This document shows positions 8,947-17,833 of a DNA stretch of 64,000 nucleotides, one piece after another. Where the stretch lies: assembly GCA_019747875.1 (NCBI GenBank), contig JAIEQI010000017.1, positions 1 to 64,000 on the forward strand. Reading direction: 5' to 3'. The notes below the pieces were generated by a model that did no database searches, was not told the origin of the DNA, and worked only from the letters and a program-made list of their open reading frames with translations. Source of the DNA: Candidatus Obscuribacterales bacterium (GTDB taxonomy: Bacteria; Cyanobacteriota; Vampirovibrionia; Obscuribacterales; Obscuribacteraceae). The position numbers and the translations under genes are program-made. Every line of letters starts with the position of its first letter. Position 1 is the first letter of the stretch.

Positions 8947-10485
8947 ATGGCAGAGAAAGACACGGAGGTCGAAAGACCGTTAGATTCTGGCGCAGAGAAA
9001 AACGCCGTAAGTCGAAGTACGGATGATGCTTTTCAGAATGAACGAACTGAAGAACTCTTTCGCGCGCGAGACTCAAAGTCTTCCAGAAGTGATACCGCTC
9101 CTGATGGCGCACGCGCCGAGCGCAGCTTAAGTTCTGGAGAATCAGCTGCTAGAGACAAAGCCGCTGAAGATACCGCCTCATCTGCGCGCAAGGGTGATGC
9201 AGCGAAGCTGGAAAGCAACGTCAAGAATGCCTTCGAGGAGGCAAAGGGCGACCCGGCAAAATTTCGCGATTTCGGAAACAAGCTTGGCGACAAACTCAAG
9301 AATGATGGTATTCAGGTAAACACAAAAGCGTCAAGTCTCACGATGGCGAAGGGAGATAAATCTGTCAAGTTTTCCATGTCCGAACAACTGAATATGAGCA
9401 CCGGCAAAGTAGATGTCGAGTCAAAAGCGGAATCACCGGATGGACAAGATCCCAAAGAAGTAATTAGAGGTTTTGCGTCTGAGAAATCAAGCAAATCAGA
9501 ACATAGTGCCACAAGACCGCCGGAATCTAAAGAAGGCGAGGACAGCGCGAAGCAATCTGAACCCATCATAAACGGAAGAAGCTTACACTCAGATGCTACT
9601 AAGGGCGGTCTGGGCTTGAAAAAAACGCCTGATTCCACAAACGTTCCAGGAGACAGCGATACCAAGAAGCTAGTGGACATCTTGAGAGGAGAAAAGGCTT
9701 CTTCCGCGGACAAGCTTCTGGAAGCAAGAGAGAAGACACAGAACCGGGAGAAGTCCGAAGTAACTAATGCGAAGGATCCCGAAGCAAAAAAAGCAGCAGA
9801 AGATTTGCTCAAGCAAGTGGCCGAAACCCAAGAAAGGAAGCCAGAAGAGAAACTAGCGACGAAAGACGCCCCGAATGAACGTGACAACGATGTTGTTATA
9901 GACAAGACCGGTCTGCGCATTGAGTTCAAAGGCAACGTTTCTCCTGAGTTCAGGAAGAAAATGCTGGAAGAAATCGCGAAGCTGCCTGAAGCTGATCGCA
10001 AGCTACTAGCCAATGACGGGCAAAGGATTGTTGTTGCAGGCAAGATAAGTGAGATTGAACCATCACTAAAGGATGTTAAACCCAGAGGTTGGCCGGAGGG
10101 AAAGACCTGGGATGATGCCGATGGCGCACATTTCCGCGATAAGAAGATCATTGCTGTAACAGAAAATACAAACGCCGGAAAAACAAAGCGCGCTGAAGGC
10201 GTACTCAGGCACGAAGTCGGCCATGCTATAGATCAGGCTTTGAAAGACTTCTCGCAGAGCCCTGAATTCAAAGCAGCTTATGACAAAGATGTCGAGAAGC
10301 TCAGCCCCTTTGACAGAGCGAAGCAACAGTATCTGCTGCAAACAGGAGAGGCAGGGACGCAGGAAACCTTTGCAGACGTTTATGGCGCAATAAATGGCGC
10401 TTCGGCAAATCCCCACCAAACACAAGAAATCCTCAAGAAATTTCCAGCGGTCGCAGAACTCATAAAGAAGCGGCTAGGAAGATAA
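8947..10485 (+). CDS. Protein with C-terminal HEVGH zinc-metallopeptidase domain (ATLF-like)
   Basis: A 512-aa product with no signal peptide. Residues 1 to ~310 are highly charged, Lys/Glu/Ser-rich and probably disordered. From about residue 325 a folded domain begins (DKTGLRIEFKGNVSPEF). It carries a zincin motif RHEVGHAID (His422, Glu423, His426) and a downstream ETFADVYGAI whose Glu473 would be the third zinc ligand. The preceding PRGWPEGKTWDDADG segment, followed by HExxH and a Glu, matches the layout of lethal-factor-related (ATLF, peptidase M34-like) domains as I know them. Substrate and localisation are unknown. The 114-aa gene follows 30 bp downstream and is probably cotranscribed. 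Confidence 0.8.
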   Translation: MAEKDTEVERPLDSGAEKNAVSRSTDDAFQNERTEELFRARDSKSSRSDTAPDGARAERSLSSGESAARDKAAEDTASSARKGDAAKLESNVKNAFEEAKGDPAKFRDFGNKLGDKLKNDGIQVNTKASSLTMAKGDKSVKFSMSEQLNMSTGKVDVESKAESPDGQDPKEVIRGFASEKSSKSEHSATRPPESKEGEDSAKQSEPIINGRSLHSDATKGGLGLKKTPDSTNVPGDSDTKKLVDILRGEKASSADKLLEAREKTQNREKSEVTNAKDPEAKKAAEDLLKQVAETQERKPEEKLATKDAPNERDNDVVIDKTGLRIEFKGNVSPEFRKKMLEEIAKLPEADRKLLANDGQRIVVAGKISEIEPSLKDVKPRGWPEGKTWDDADGAHFRDKKIIAVTENTNAGKTKRAEGVLRHEVGHAIDQALKDFSQSPEFKAAYDKDVEKLSPFDRAKQQYLLQTGEAGTQETFADVYGAINGASANPHQTQEILKKFPAVAELIKKRLGR

Positions 10486-10515
10486 CTCCATACATGATCA
10501 TAAGGACAATACCAA

Positions 10516-10860
10516 GTGCCAAATTTTGAAGACACCCAAAGCGACCAACCGATAAACAGCCGATCAGATAAAGAAAGTTCCGGCAGTTTGTCAATCAATA
10601 CTGTCGAGCTTCTAAGTGAGGACTCCTCCTCAAACAAGGCAGCCTCAAGCGTAGATAATCCAATCGGCATGGCCTGGTTGGAGGAGGACGGTTCGATTAC
10701 TATGCATTTGCATCGAACGGCTGACGGACAAAACGTTAATGCCATGTTTTCTTTCAAGAGTGGTGACAAGGAATTCGGTGAAGTGCTGAAGCATCTCAAC
10801 GGATTGAACTTTGGTGAAATGAAACCTGTGCAGCCCTTTCCAGAGAAAGTTCAGCCCTAG
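10516..10860 (+). CDS. Hypothetical 114-aa protein downstream of the metallopeptidase
   Basis: Starts at a GTG preceded by taagga ten bases upstream. Residues 1 to ~45 are Ser/Asp-rich and disordered. The rest could form one small domain (GMAWLEEDGSITMHLHRTADGQ, then FSFKSGDKEFGEVLKHLNGL). It lies 30 bp after the metallopeptidase gene and may be its partner; this is inferred from position only. Its stop overlaps by 4 bp the stop of the convergent 1002-aa gene. No family recognised. Confidence 0.6.
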   Translation: MPNFEDTQSDQPINSRSDKESSGSLSINTVELLSEDSSSNKAASSVDNPIGMAWLEEDGSITMHLHRTADGQNVNAMFSFKSGDKEFGEVLKHLNGLNFGEMKPVQPFPEKVQP

Positions 10861-13800
10861 TAATTGTGAGTTTTCGCCCCTTCGCGAACCTTTAATTGAG
10901 GATTCGAAGCCAATAAGAGCTGACTTGTTTGAGCGTCAGAATAACCAGCGTAATCGTATGGCGTCTTTATAAATTCTTCGTTTGCTACAGACCTCCATCG
11001 CCCCAAGCCTGTTACGGTGGAAGCGGCGGCATAGTCATTGCCGACATGAATTGAATGGTACTTAAGCTTCAGGTCCGCAGCGGCCTTTTCATAGAGTTCT
11101 GCTATTTTAGCGGCCCTATCACCAATTCCCTTTCCTTCAATACTGTCAAAGATCAGCCCACCATTGTCAGCTTCCCAGACCAGGGATTGGGCCACAACGT
11201 CACGTCTTTTGTTTTCTATAACAAAGAATCCCGCAGTCGGGCGCTCTTGTCCCATCCAAGCCGCACTTCCTCCTATCGTATGGGTAACATGCTGGCAGCA
11301 ATCGGTGTGCCTACCTAAAAAAAGTCCCCGAGGATCATTTCTAGGAATGAATCGTGCAGTTAACTCAGCTACAGTCCAGATTCTTTCAATCGGAAATGGA
11401 GACGCTGTCTCAAGCGTTTTCACGAACCTGTCTTGTATCCTGTCGAATTCCGTCTGCTCTACGCCCCACCTGGCAGCTTCTACAGCAAGGCCGGAATGCT
11501 TAGTTCCGTTGTACTTCAAGGCAGTTGCCTCCGCTAAGATCTCTTTATAAGGGGCACTTCTTTGTTCCGCACTAAAGTTCTCCCAGCGCTTCGCTATCAC
11601 TCCTATTTCAGCAGGATCACGATCATAGAAACGCATTAGAAACGCGGCCAAAGAGTCGGCAGAAGCTTTGGGAGTCACTTCCAAAAACGCGGTAGCATCA
11701 TGTGCACTACGACCCAATGTCTGCTGTTTTTCCAACCAGCCAGGTTTACCATTGACCGAGCGCCACTGGGCACCAAACGTAGTGAGTAGTTTTATAGCAG
11801 AATCGATTTCCCAAGTGCGATGTCCTTTCATGCTGAGCATTAATGGGTGATCGGCCGATTCGACAGGATCCATTTTTGAGAGCTGCTCAACCTTCTCCCC
11901 GTTCTGTTCCAACAAACGTGCCAGCACTGTTTTGAATGCAGTTGGGTTGAGTCGCTGAACATAACTGTCAGGTTGCCTGTACAAAGCAAGTCTTTCTGAG
12001 ACTATTTCTACAAATACAGGTTCCATTGTAGGATGATATGATTGAATGATTCTTTTGGCATCCTTCGACTCTGAAAGAATCTGAGTTCGGCCCTTCGCTA
12101 CTTCCTCCAGAAAGCGTTTTTCAAAATTCGCCGCGAACACCTTGCTACCAACGAATGCATTCCAATCGGATGCCGGAATCGTCCTTTCGGGCCGCGAAGC
12201 AAATTGAGCTGCAATCAAAGAATGCCAAACGCTGAGCGCAGCGATCTGCTTCCAGGGTTTCATCGCTGGAATTGAATGAGCCAGGTGATCTGGTATGGTG
12301 GCACCAAAGTCTGCAACTTTGTTGGGAGGAATGAGTGTCATCTCACTAAGCGTCCGCCCTTTTTCCAGCATAGCAGCCGGATTGGATTCTCTCTCGGCTT
12401 TACTGAAGTAATCCCATTTACTAACAATCTGATAGAGCAACTGCAGCTGTATTTCGCTGGGCATATTTCCCGAATCATTCTTAAGTAGGTGTCGCTCCAT
12501 CCATTTTTCGAAGTACTTGCGTTCACCTTCAGGCAATCTTACCCAACTATGCATCGCACCTCTCAGTGTCACGCGCTGCCAAGTCGAATTAAGGTCTAAA
12601 TTTTTAGAGTTAAACCATTTGGCAAATGCGTTGATGTCCCCGAGCTGCGAAATCGCCGTTGGTGGAACATCCAATTCATACAAGACCCGAGAAATATCGC
12701 CAAGACCTTTTGGCGACGATTGCTTTGGCTCCTTTATCTCTTTAGTCAATTCTGTCAACGCTACATTCTGCAGCTCACTGACAGAATTGTTTCTCTGCGG
12801 AGAAAGTGCTCTCCGCTCCAACTCAAAAAAACGTTCCCGACGCATTAGCTCCGTGCGCACCCACTCATATCCGGTTGAATCAAAAGCAGACCGCCCGTAG
12901 CTCAATTTGCTGGCATAACGAATATGGTCTGGTTTTTCGTATTTCAGGTCTAGAGAAACAGCTTCTTGTCTTGGTGCTGCCATACGATTTACTGCTGTAA
13001 GCGCGCTGCCAACGAAGATCATTGCGACGACGTTCTCTTTTAGCTCTTTCGATTCAGGCAACCAATTTCCGGTTTTAAGAGCACCGACTTCCGCGTTAAC
13101 AAGTCCGATCGGAATACCGGAGATGGCACCATTAAGAACGGGCGCACGCACAGCTATTGCTAAGAGAGCCTGCGTGCTGCCAAAAGCCTGAGCAAAGCGC
13201 GGAGGACTTTCGAAATTTTTCAAACTGTTACCATATTTTCCAACCTGGGCATTCTCAATGCTGCCTGCCAACTTGCCCATCCCGCGACCTACATAAGGAG
13301 CAATCGCGCCAATTGCGCCGAACGCTGCTCCATCATAAAGTGCATGGGCAAATCGCTCCTGCAGAAACGCGGACAGTTTATCAGTTGATTCGGCAGGCAC
13401 GAAAAACAGTCCGTACAAAAGCCCACTGGTACCAGCTACAACAGCTTCTGAAGCCGCCATTTTTGCCATTGGCTTGCTCACAATTTCTGCACTTTTCCCA
13501 GCCTTGTGAATTTGATCGAGAAAGCGATCGCCAATGAATCTGTTGGCACCATGGGTCACGGCACCACGTGCTAACAAGTAAGGCGCCATCATACCTACAG
13601 CCGAGCCAAGCTGCTGTGCATACCAAGAAGCACTCGAGAATTCAGCGGGTTTGACCGGTTCATAGCCAAATTTTTTAGCGGCCGACTTTGCTTCAGTATC
13701 TAGATTCAAACTCTTGCCAGTTGCCTGGTCAATAATCTGTGCGACAGCACGTATTGGGTCAACGGCACCGGCCTGAAGGAGTGACAAACTGAGGTCTGCC

Positions 13801-13865
13801 AATACGCTAGGAGTTGGATGAGGAGCCAGAAGATCCTCATTAATTGGTCGTTTAGCTTTTTCCAT
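10857..13865 (-). CDS. Large membrane-associated protein with Cys-Cys C-terminal domain
   Basis: A 1002-aa protein. Residues ~75-300 contain several hydrophobic or Gly/Ala-rich stretches that may insert in a membrane (MMAPYLLARG, LLYGLFFVP, FGAIGAIAPYVG, AISGIPIGLV, VVAMIFVGSAL). The middle ~500 residues are helical and of no family I can name. The C-terminal ~170 residues look like a distinct folded domain: RFIPRNDPRGLFLGRHTDCCQHV, then GFFVIENKRRDVVAQSLVWE and IFDSIEG. This has the feel of a GNAT-like or other small enzyme domain, but I cannot assign it. No classical signal peptide. It converges on the metallopeptidase pair with overlapping stop codons. The ATG has only a weak ribosome site. 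Confidence 0.75.
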   Translation of the reverse strand: MEKAKRPINEDLLAPHPTPSVLADLSLSLLQAGAVDPIRAVAQIIDQATGKSLNLDTEAKSAAKKFGYEPVKPAEFSSASWYAQQLGSAVGMMAPYLLARGAVTHGANRFIGDRFLDQIHKAGKSAEIVSKPMAKMAASEAVVAGTSGLLYGLFFVPAESTDKLSAFLQERFAHALYDGAAFGAIGAIAPYVGRGMGKLAGSIENAQVGKYGNSLKNFESPPRFAQAFGSTQALLAIAVRAPVLNGAISGIPIGLVNAEVGALKTGNWLPESKELKENVVAMIFVGSALTAVNRMAAPRQEAVSLDLKYEKPDHIRYASKLSYGRSAFDSTGYEWVRTELMRRERFFELERRALSPQRNNSVSELQNVALTELTKEIKEPKQSSPKGLGDISRVLYELDVPPTAISQLGDINAFAKWFNSKNLDLNSTWQRVTLRGAMHSWVRLPEGERKYFEKWMERHLLKNDSGNMPSEIQLQLLYQIVSKWDYFSKAERESNPAAMLEKGRTLSEMTLIPPNKVADFGATIPDHLAHSIPAMKPWKQIAALSVWHSLIAAQFASRPERTIPASDWNAFVGSKVFAANFEKRFLEEVAKGRTQILSESKDAKRIIQSYHPTMEPVFVEIVSERLALYRQPDSYVQRLNPTAFKTVLARLLEQNGEKVEQLSKMDPVESADHPLMLSMKGHRTWEIDSAIKLLTTFGAQWRSVNGKPGWLEKQQTLGRSAHDATAFLEVTPKASADSLAAFLMRFYDRDPAEIGVIAKRWENFSAEQRSAPYKEILAEATALKYNGTKHSGLAVEAARWGVEQTEFDRIQDRFVKTLETASPFPIERIWTVAELTARFIPRNDPRGLFLGRHTDCCQHVTHTIGGSAAWMGQERPTAGFFVIENKRRDVVAQSLVWEADNGGLIFDSIEGKGIGDRAAKIAELYEKAAADLKLKYHSIHVGNDYAAASTVTGLGRWRSVANEEFIKTPYDYAGYSDAQTSQLLLASNPQLKVREGAKTHNY

Positions 13866-14046
13866 TGGGGGATATCTCGTTCTGCGGTCAACGAACGAAA
13901 CAAATCAAACCTTCCTGTTCATACTAGCCGCTGGGTCAAACACGAACAGCAGACAATTATGAGAAGCGTTCGTGCAGGTTTGTGTATGAGATTTCGGCAG
14001 AATTACTTACATTAAATACGGCAATTACTTAACCGCCGTCGCAGAT

Positions 14047-14919
14047 TTAGTTTCCGCCGCTGGGGGAAGAACTGGACGACGAACTACTGCTGCTTGATGA
14101 AGATCCGCCTGAGCTTCCGCCACCGCCGCCGCCACTGTTGCTGTTATTCGAATTTCTGGGAGGTTGAACTTTAACTGCGACAACCGCCGGAATCACGAAA
14201 CAGGCGCCAATGGCGGCCACAGCTGCAGCGGCCATAACTGTCTTGGTGAGCGGGCTATGCTTAGGCAATCGCAACTTCGTCTGAACATTATCATCGGCAA
14301 TATGACTGGATGTGGGTCCAGCTGATGTTGGAATGAACATGGTCAGATTGGCGCCATTTGCAGATGGATCCGGATCTTTTGCAATCTGAAAATTGAAAGC
14401 GCGTGGCGAGCTGATAGCAATTACATTTTCAGTGCCAAATGTTTTCGATCCGCCGCGCTTTATTTTTATTGCCACGACAGCAGGGTTGGCATACATAATG
14501 CGCCCATCAAATGAGCTGCCATCCTTTAATGTCACTCGTTCAATCTGAGAGCCATCGTCCAGCGCCGGAAGACTCATGCCTTTCGCAAAAAACACCTGTC
14601 CTTGCGTAGTAACTCCCGATGCAGTTTCTGCTTTAGAGGAATTGATGACGACGCCTGCAAGTTCGGCTTCGCTGATTGGGTCGGCACTGTCACTCATAAT
14701 CACGACCTCACGGTCTTGAATCAGAACAACACCATCCGACATGTGCAAAGGCCCAACCTTTGTCAAACCACTGCGAGTTTGGAACTGGTCGGCAGTTCTG
14801 GCTGTCTTTTTTCTTGCCGCATATGCAGGAATGGAGGCACTTTGGGCGACGAATTGGCTTAAGAGCAAGGTCGCCACAATGCAACTTGTATTCTTGATGT
14901 GTGAACGATTAGCCACCAT
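14047..14919 (-). CDS. Exported protein with C-terminal membrane segment and Gly/Ser tail
   Basis: 290 aa with an N-terminal signal peptide (basic start, then IVATLLLSQFVAQ). An all-beta-looking body follows (repeated VTLKDGSSFDGRIMY-like strands, about residues 50-190). Next is a hydrophobic segment near residues 228-250 (AAAAVAAIGACFVIPAVVAV) and a tail of Asn, Gly and a long Ser run ending SPSGGN. This suggests a periplasmic domain anchored at its C-terminus with a flexible tail. No family recognised. It begins at the base after the stop of the upstream 312-aa gene, so the two form an operon. Confidence 0.75.
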   Translation of the reverse strand: MVANRSHIKNTSCIVATLLLSQFVAQSASIPAYAARKKTARTADQFQTRSGLTKVGPLHMSDGVVLIQDREVVIMSDSADPISEAELAGVVINSSKAETASGVTTQGQVFFAKGMSLPALDDGSQIERVTLKDGSSFDGRIMYANPAVVAIKIKRGGSKTFGTENVIAISSPRAFNFQIAKDPDPSANGANLTMFIPTSAGPTSSHIADDNVQTKLRLPKHSPLTKTVMAAAAVAAIGACFVIPAVVAVKVQPPRNSNNSNSGGGGGGSSGGSSSSSSSSSSSSSPSGGN

Positions 14920-15858
14920 TTATAGGGCCCTCACAACTAGCATTAAGTTCAACAAGTCCTTATAAATCTGCCCGACAATTGCACGGAGATCCGCTAACAG
15001 GGCCGAGCGATCTTCAAGCATACTTATCGTCACTGTCCGGCGCTGAGGAATTGTTCCTGACAAAATTCGCACGTAGGTTCGACCTTTTGAATCACTCTGC
15101 GATGGAATGCGTCCCAATTTTTCCCACGTATCTATCAGGATTTCGCGCCTTGTTTTTGATTGATTCGACCCAGCCGGCACTGTATTCAAATAAGTCCAGA
15201 TAATATCCGGATATTCAGTCCACTCATTGTTGGGTCTCTTAAAAACTTTCGCAAGCATGTTCGGTCGTATTCCGGCAGAAAGCTTGTCTCCATTTTGCTG
15301 GTACATTGCCATCGCGCCAAGAGAGCCGCTCAACATCGACGCACCAGCTTCCATAGTGTCACCGGGGATTTGACTCATATTCGGAGGCATTTGCAAAAAG
15401 TTACCGGCGGTGGAGACAAGTCCGTTCGCTACAAGCGCTGCAAGCGTGTTGTATTGAATCGCGCGGTCGCGGCGAGCTCCCATTGCTGCTATAAATTCAC
15501 TCGATTCAGATATCTCGGAATCGATCTCAACGATGACTTGCTGGCATTGCAGCATAGTGGTCAAGATCGTCTCACTTAACTCTAAACGCAATGAAGCATT
15601 GAGATGACTGATCTCGCCTTGTTTTTTCCGATGGTGCTCCTTCAATTCCTGCAATTTCTGCAACTGAGGAAGAACCCCAAGACTATTTGCCAGCTGCCGC
15701 CCAGCCGGCGACAGCAGAGTATGAACGGGCATCGAGGCAACCTTGGCCGATCGCTCTTCTGTTTCCGAAAGATCATCAGGATCCGCCAAAGCAGGCGAAG
15801 CTATCATCAGGGAAATAATAAGCGTCACGGCAAACCGGCGAAGCAATTTTGGCCTCAT
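14920..15858 (-). CDS. Exported coiled-coil hypothetical protein
   Basis: 312 aa from the ATG at 15858, chosen because MRPKLLRRFAVTL with IISLMIASPALA forms a standard signal peptide; the frame also opens at a TTG at 15876. Residues ~65-140 are helical and probably coiled coil (QKLQELKEHHRKKQGEI onward). A Gly/Met-rich segment and a C-terminal helical part ending LMLVVRAL follow. The stop directly abuts the ATG of the next gene. No family recognised; a periplasmic scaffold or adhesin-like role would be a guess. Confidence 0.7.
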   Translation of the reverse strand: MRPKLLRRFAVTLIISLMIASPALADPDDLSETEERSAKVASMPVHTLLSPAGRQLANSLGVLPQLQKLQELKEHHRKKQGEISHLNASLRLELSETILTTMLQCQQVIVEIDSEISESSEFIAAMGARRDRAIQYNTLAALVANGLVSTAGNFLQMPPNMSQIPGDTMEAGASMLSGSLGAMAMYQQNGDKLSAGIRPNMLAKVFKRPNNEWTEYPDIIWTYLNTVPAGSNQSKTRREILIDTWEKLGRIPSQSDSKGRTYVRILSGTIPQRRTVTISMLEDRSALLADLRAIVGQIYKDLLNLMLVVRAL

Positions 15859-15955
15859 GCTACTAACTGCCACCAATTATGACAATGCCGATCTGATCCG
15901 TCAACGACGCCATATGCGGTGCCTATCCAATAGAGATCCGTTGCACCCCGCAAAA

Positions 15956-17692
15956 CTACTTAGCATCGTGATTTATGGATAGTTTTGCTCTCTTCACCAG
16001 ATACTCAGCGCCCGGATAGGCTGGATCGAGCCTCATAGCCTCCTCGGAATCCTTTAAGGCACCTTCGAAATCATGTATGTAAGATCGAGCAAGACCACGC
16101 TCGTAAAACAAACGAGCACTTTTTGGGAAACGATCTAAAGCCGATGAGTATATGTCGATAGCTTTACTATATTCGCCAATTCTTAAAAGAATGCCACCTA
16201 GACAAATATAGGCCGAGTCAAAACCGGGACTAAATTCAATAGCAGAGTTACAATCACTCACTGCTCCTTGGAACTTTGATAGCTTAAGTTGCGCTAGCGC
16301 CCTTCCGTAGTACGCTTCGCTGTAGCTCTTATGCAATGATATCGCTTTGTCAAAATCCTTTAACACTCCGTTCGTATCATCCAGCGATAATCTCAAAAAT
16401 CCACGGCGACAAAATGTAATTGAAGCAGATGGATCACATTTTATTGACTGTGTAAAATCGGCGAGCGCGCCATCATAATCCTTCTTCGCTTCGCGCAGCT
16501 TAGCTCGGAGAGTAAAGGCACTGGCGTATGCTGAATCAAGAGAAAGAGCCTTATTGCAATCCGCTATAGCACCTTCCGAATCTTTATTGGAGGATTTGCA
16601 GGTCGCTCTCAAAAGGTAAGCTTCTGTCAAATCACGTATCAAGTGAGAAGTTGACTTATACCTTTCCAACCATTCAATGGCAATCGAGTAATCTGCGATA
16701 GCCCCAAATAGATCTTTTTGCTCTTCCTTTAGGGTTGCTCGCTCCTTATACAGATCCGGATTTGTGCATGGCATCATCCCGATAGCGGACGTGAGATCGG
16801 CGATAGCTCCAGCAATATCGTTCCTTTTTCGTCTTTCTCTTGAACTTTGGATCAGAAGAAGGCTCTTTGCGGCCACAGAAGGAGTTCCTGACCCAGAATT
16901 TTTATCAACAGATCTAAGGACTCTCGAATCAACAAACGGGCGGGACCCAATAGCCTTATGTAGCTCATCAGGAAATAGGTATTGGACAATGACGGAGTAA
17001 TATTTCTGATTCATGTGGAAAAGATAGAAGTTATTTTCTAATCCGCAGAACTCCCGATACTGACTCAGGGGAAGATTTACGGAAAGAAATTCGTCTCCTG
17101 GTTCTCTGATTGGCTTCGGCCAAGCTGATGGCCAATCAATCGCTCTTTGCGTTTCCTGAGTGTCAGCCAATCGCATCTCGAGTAAGACCCTGCTAGCAAT
17201 ATACGGCTTGCTTTCTTCTCTGTGAAAGGTAGCCAACTGCAAGAGCCCAACCTCAATATCATCAGGCAACGGGGGGCTATTAGCTAACGCTTTTGGTGAG
17301 TTAATAGTGATTTCTTTTGCTTTGCGCCCTTTGCCACCTTTCACGAACAAGAAAAAGTTGCGCGAAGTATTAAGAACGTAGTTACCGCTCTGGAATTTGG
17401 AAAAGTCAGAAACGAGAAAATCAATATCTTTCTGAGAAAGCTTGCAGAAACGATACGGGATATAACCACTGGGGCCCTGTTGTTGACCAAAACAATAGAT
17501 CGCAGTTCCATCTTCATACAAAGTGAAAATGCGAGTGAAACGTCTTGGCTCTGCGGTTGAAAGCACAATGATAGGATTGCCTTTGGAGAATTGTTTCTTC
17601 GTTATTACATCGGGTGCACAAGCCTCAGGCTCAGCAATCGCCGAACTATGAAGGAGCACAACAAATAAAAAAACGAATGTATACTTACTCAT
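15956..17692 (-). CDS. Exported TPR-repeat protein (578 aa)
   Basis: Begins with a signal peptide (MSKYTFVFLFVVLLHSSAIA). About 250 residues follow that I cannot assign, and then from about residue 270 to the end a run of roughly eight tetratricopeptide repeats (for example AIADYSIAIEWLERY, GAIADCNKALSLDSAYA, GALADFTQSIKCDPSA, GALKDSEEAMRLDPAYPGA). Periplasmic or surface TPR proteins of this type usually act in protein-protein assembly. The ATG at 17692 is used; a TTG lies one codon upstream. Divergent from the TPR gene at 17834 across a 140-bp shared promoter region. Confidence 0.85.
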   Translation of the reverse strand: MSKYTFVFLFVVLLHSSAIAEPEACAPDVITKKQFSKGNPIIVLSTAEPRRFTRIFTLYEDGTAIYCFGQQQGPSGYIPYRFCKLSQKDIDFLVSDFSKFQSGNYVLNTSRNFFLFVKGGKGRKAKEITINSPKALANSPPLPDDIEVGLLQLATFHREESKPYIASRVLLEMRLADTQETQRAIDWPSAWPKPIREPGDEFLSVNLPLSQYREFCGLENNFYLFHMNQKYYSVIVQYLFPDELHKAIGSRPFVDSRVLRSVDKNSGSGTPSVAAKSLLLIQSSRERRKRNDIAGAIADLTSAIGMMPCTNPDLYKERATLKEEQKDLFGAIADYSIAIEWLERYKSTSHLIRDLTEAYLLRATCKSSNKDSEGAIADCNKALSLDSAYASAFTLRAKLREAKKDYDGALADFTQSIKCDPSASITFCRRGFLRLSLDDTNGVLKDFDKAISLHKSYSEAYYGRALAQLKLSKFQGAVSDCNSAIEFSPGFDSAYICLGGILLRIGEYSKAIDIYSSALDRFPKSARLFYERGLARSYIHDFEGALKDSEEAMRLDPAYPGAEYLVKRAKLSINHDAK

Positions 17693-17833
17693 CAATTCAA
17701 CCGGTCTCTTGAAAATATGCCCCCCACCGCAAATTTATACCAATTCGCATCCGCCTATACTCGCGATATCCGTATAGTTGGCTAATGATTTCTATGCTAT
17801 AAACTGAGGTGCTCAACTGGAGAAGCTCGATAA

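Noticed and set aside
9312-10151. 279-aa minus-strand open frame within the metallopeptidase gene
   Set aside because: Antisense shadow of the charged low-complexity region; Ser/Leu/Phe-rich composition and no domain. The + frame carries the HEVGH motif.
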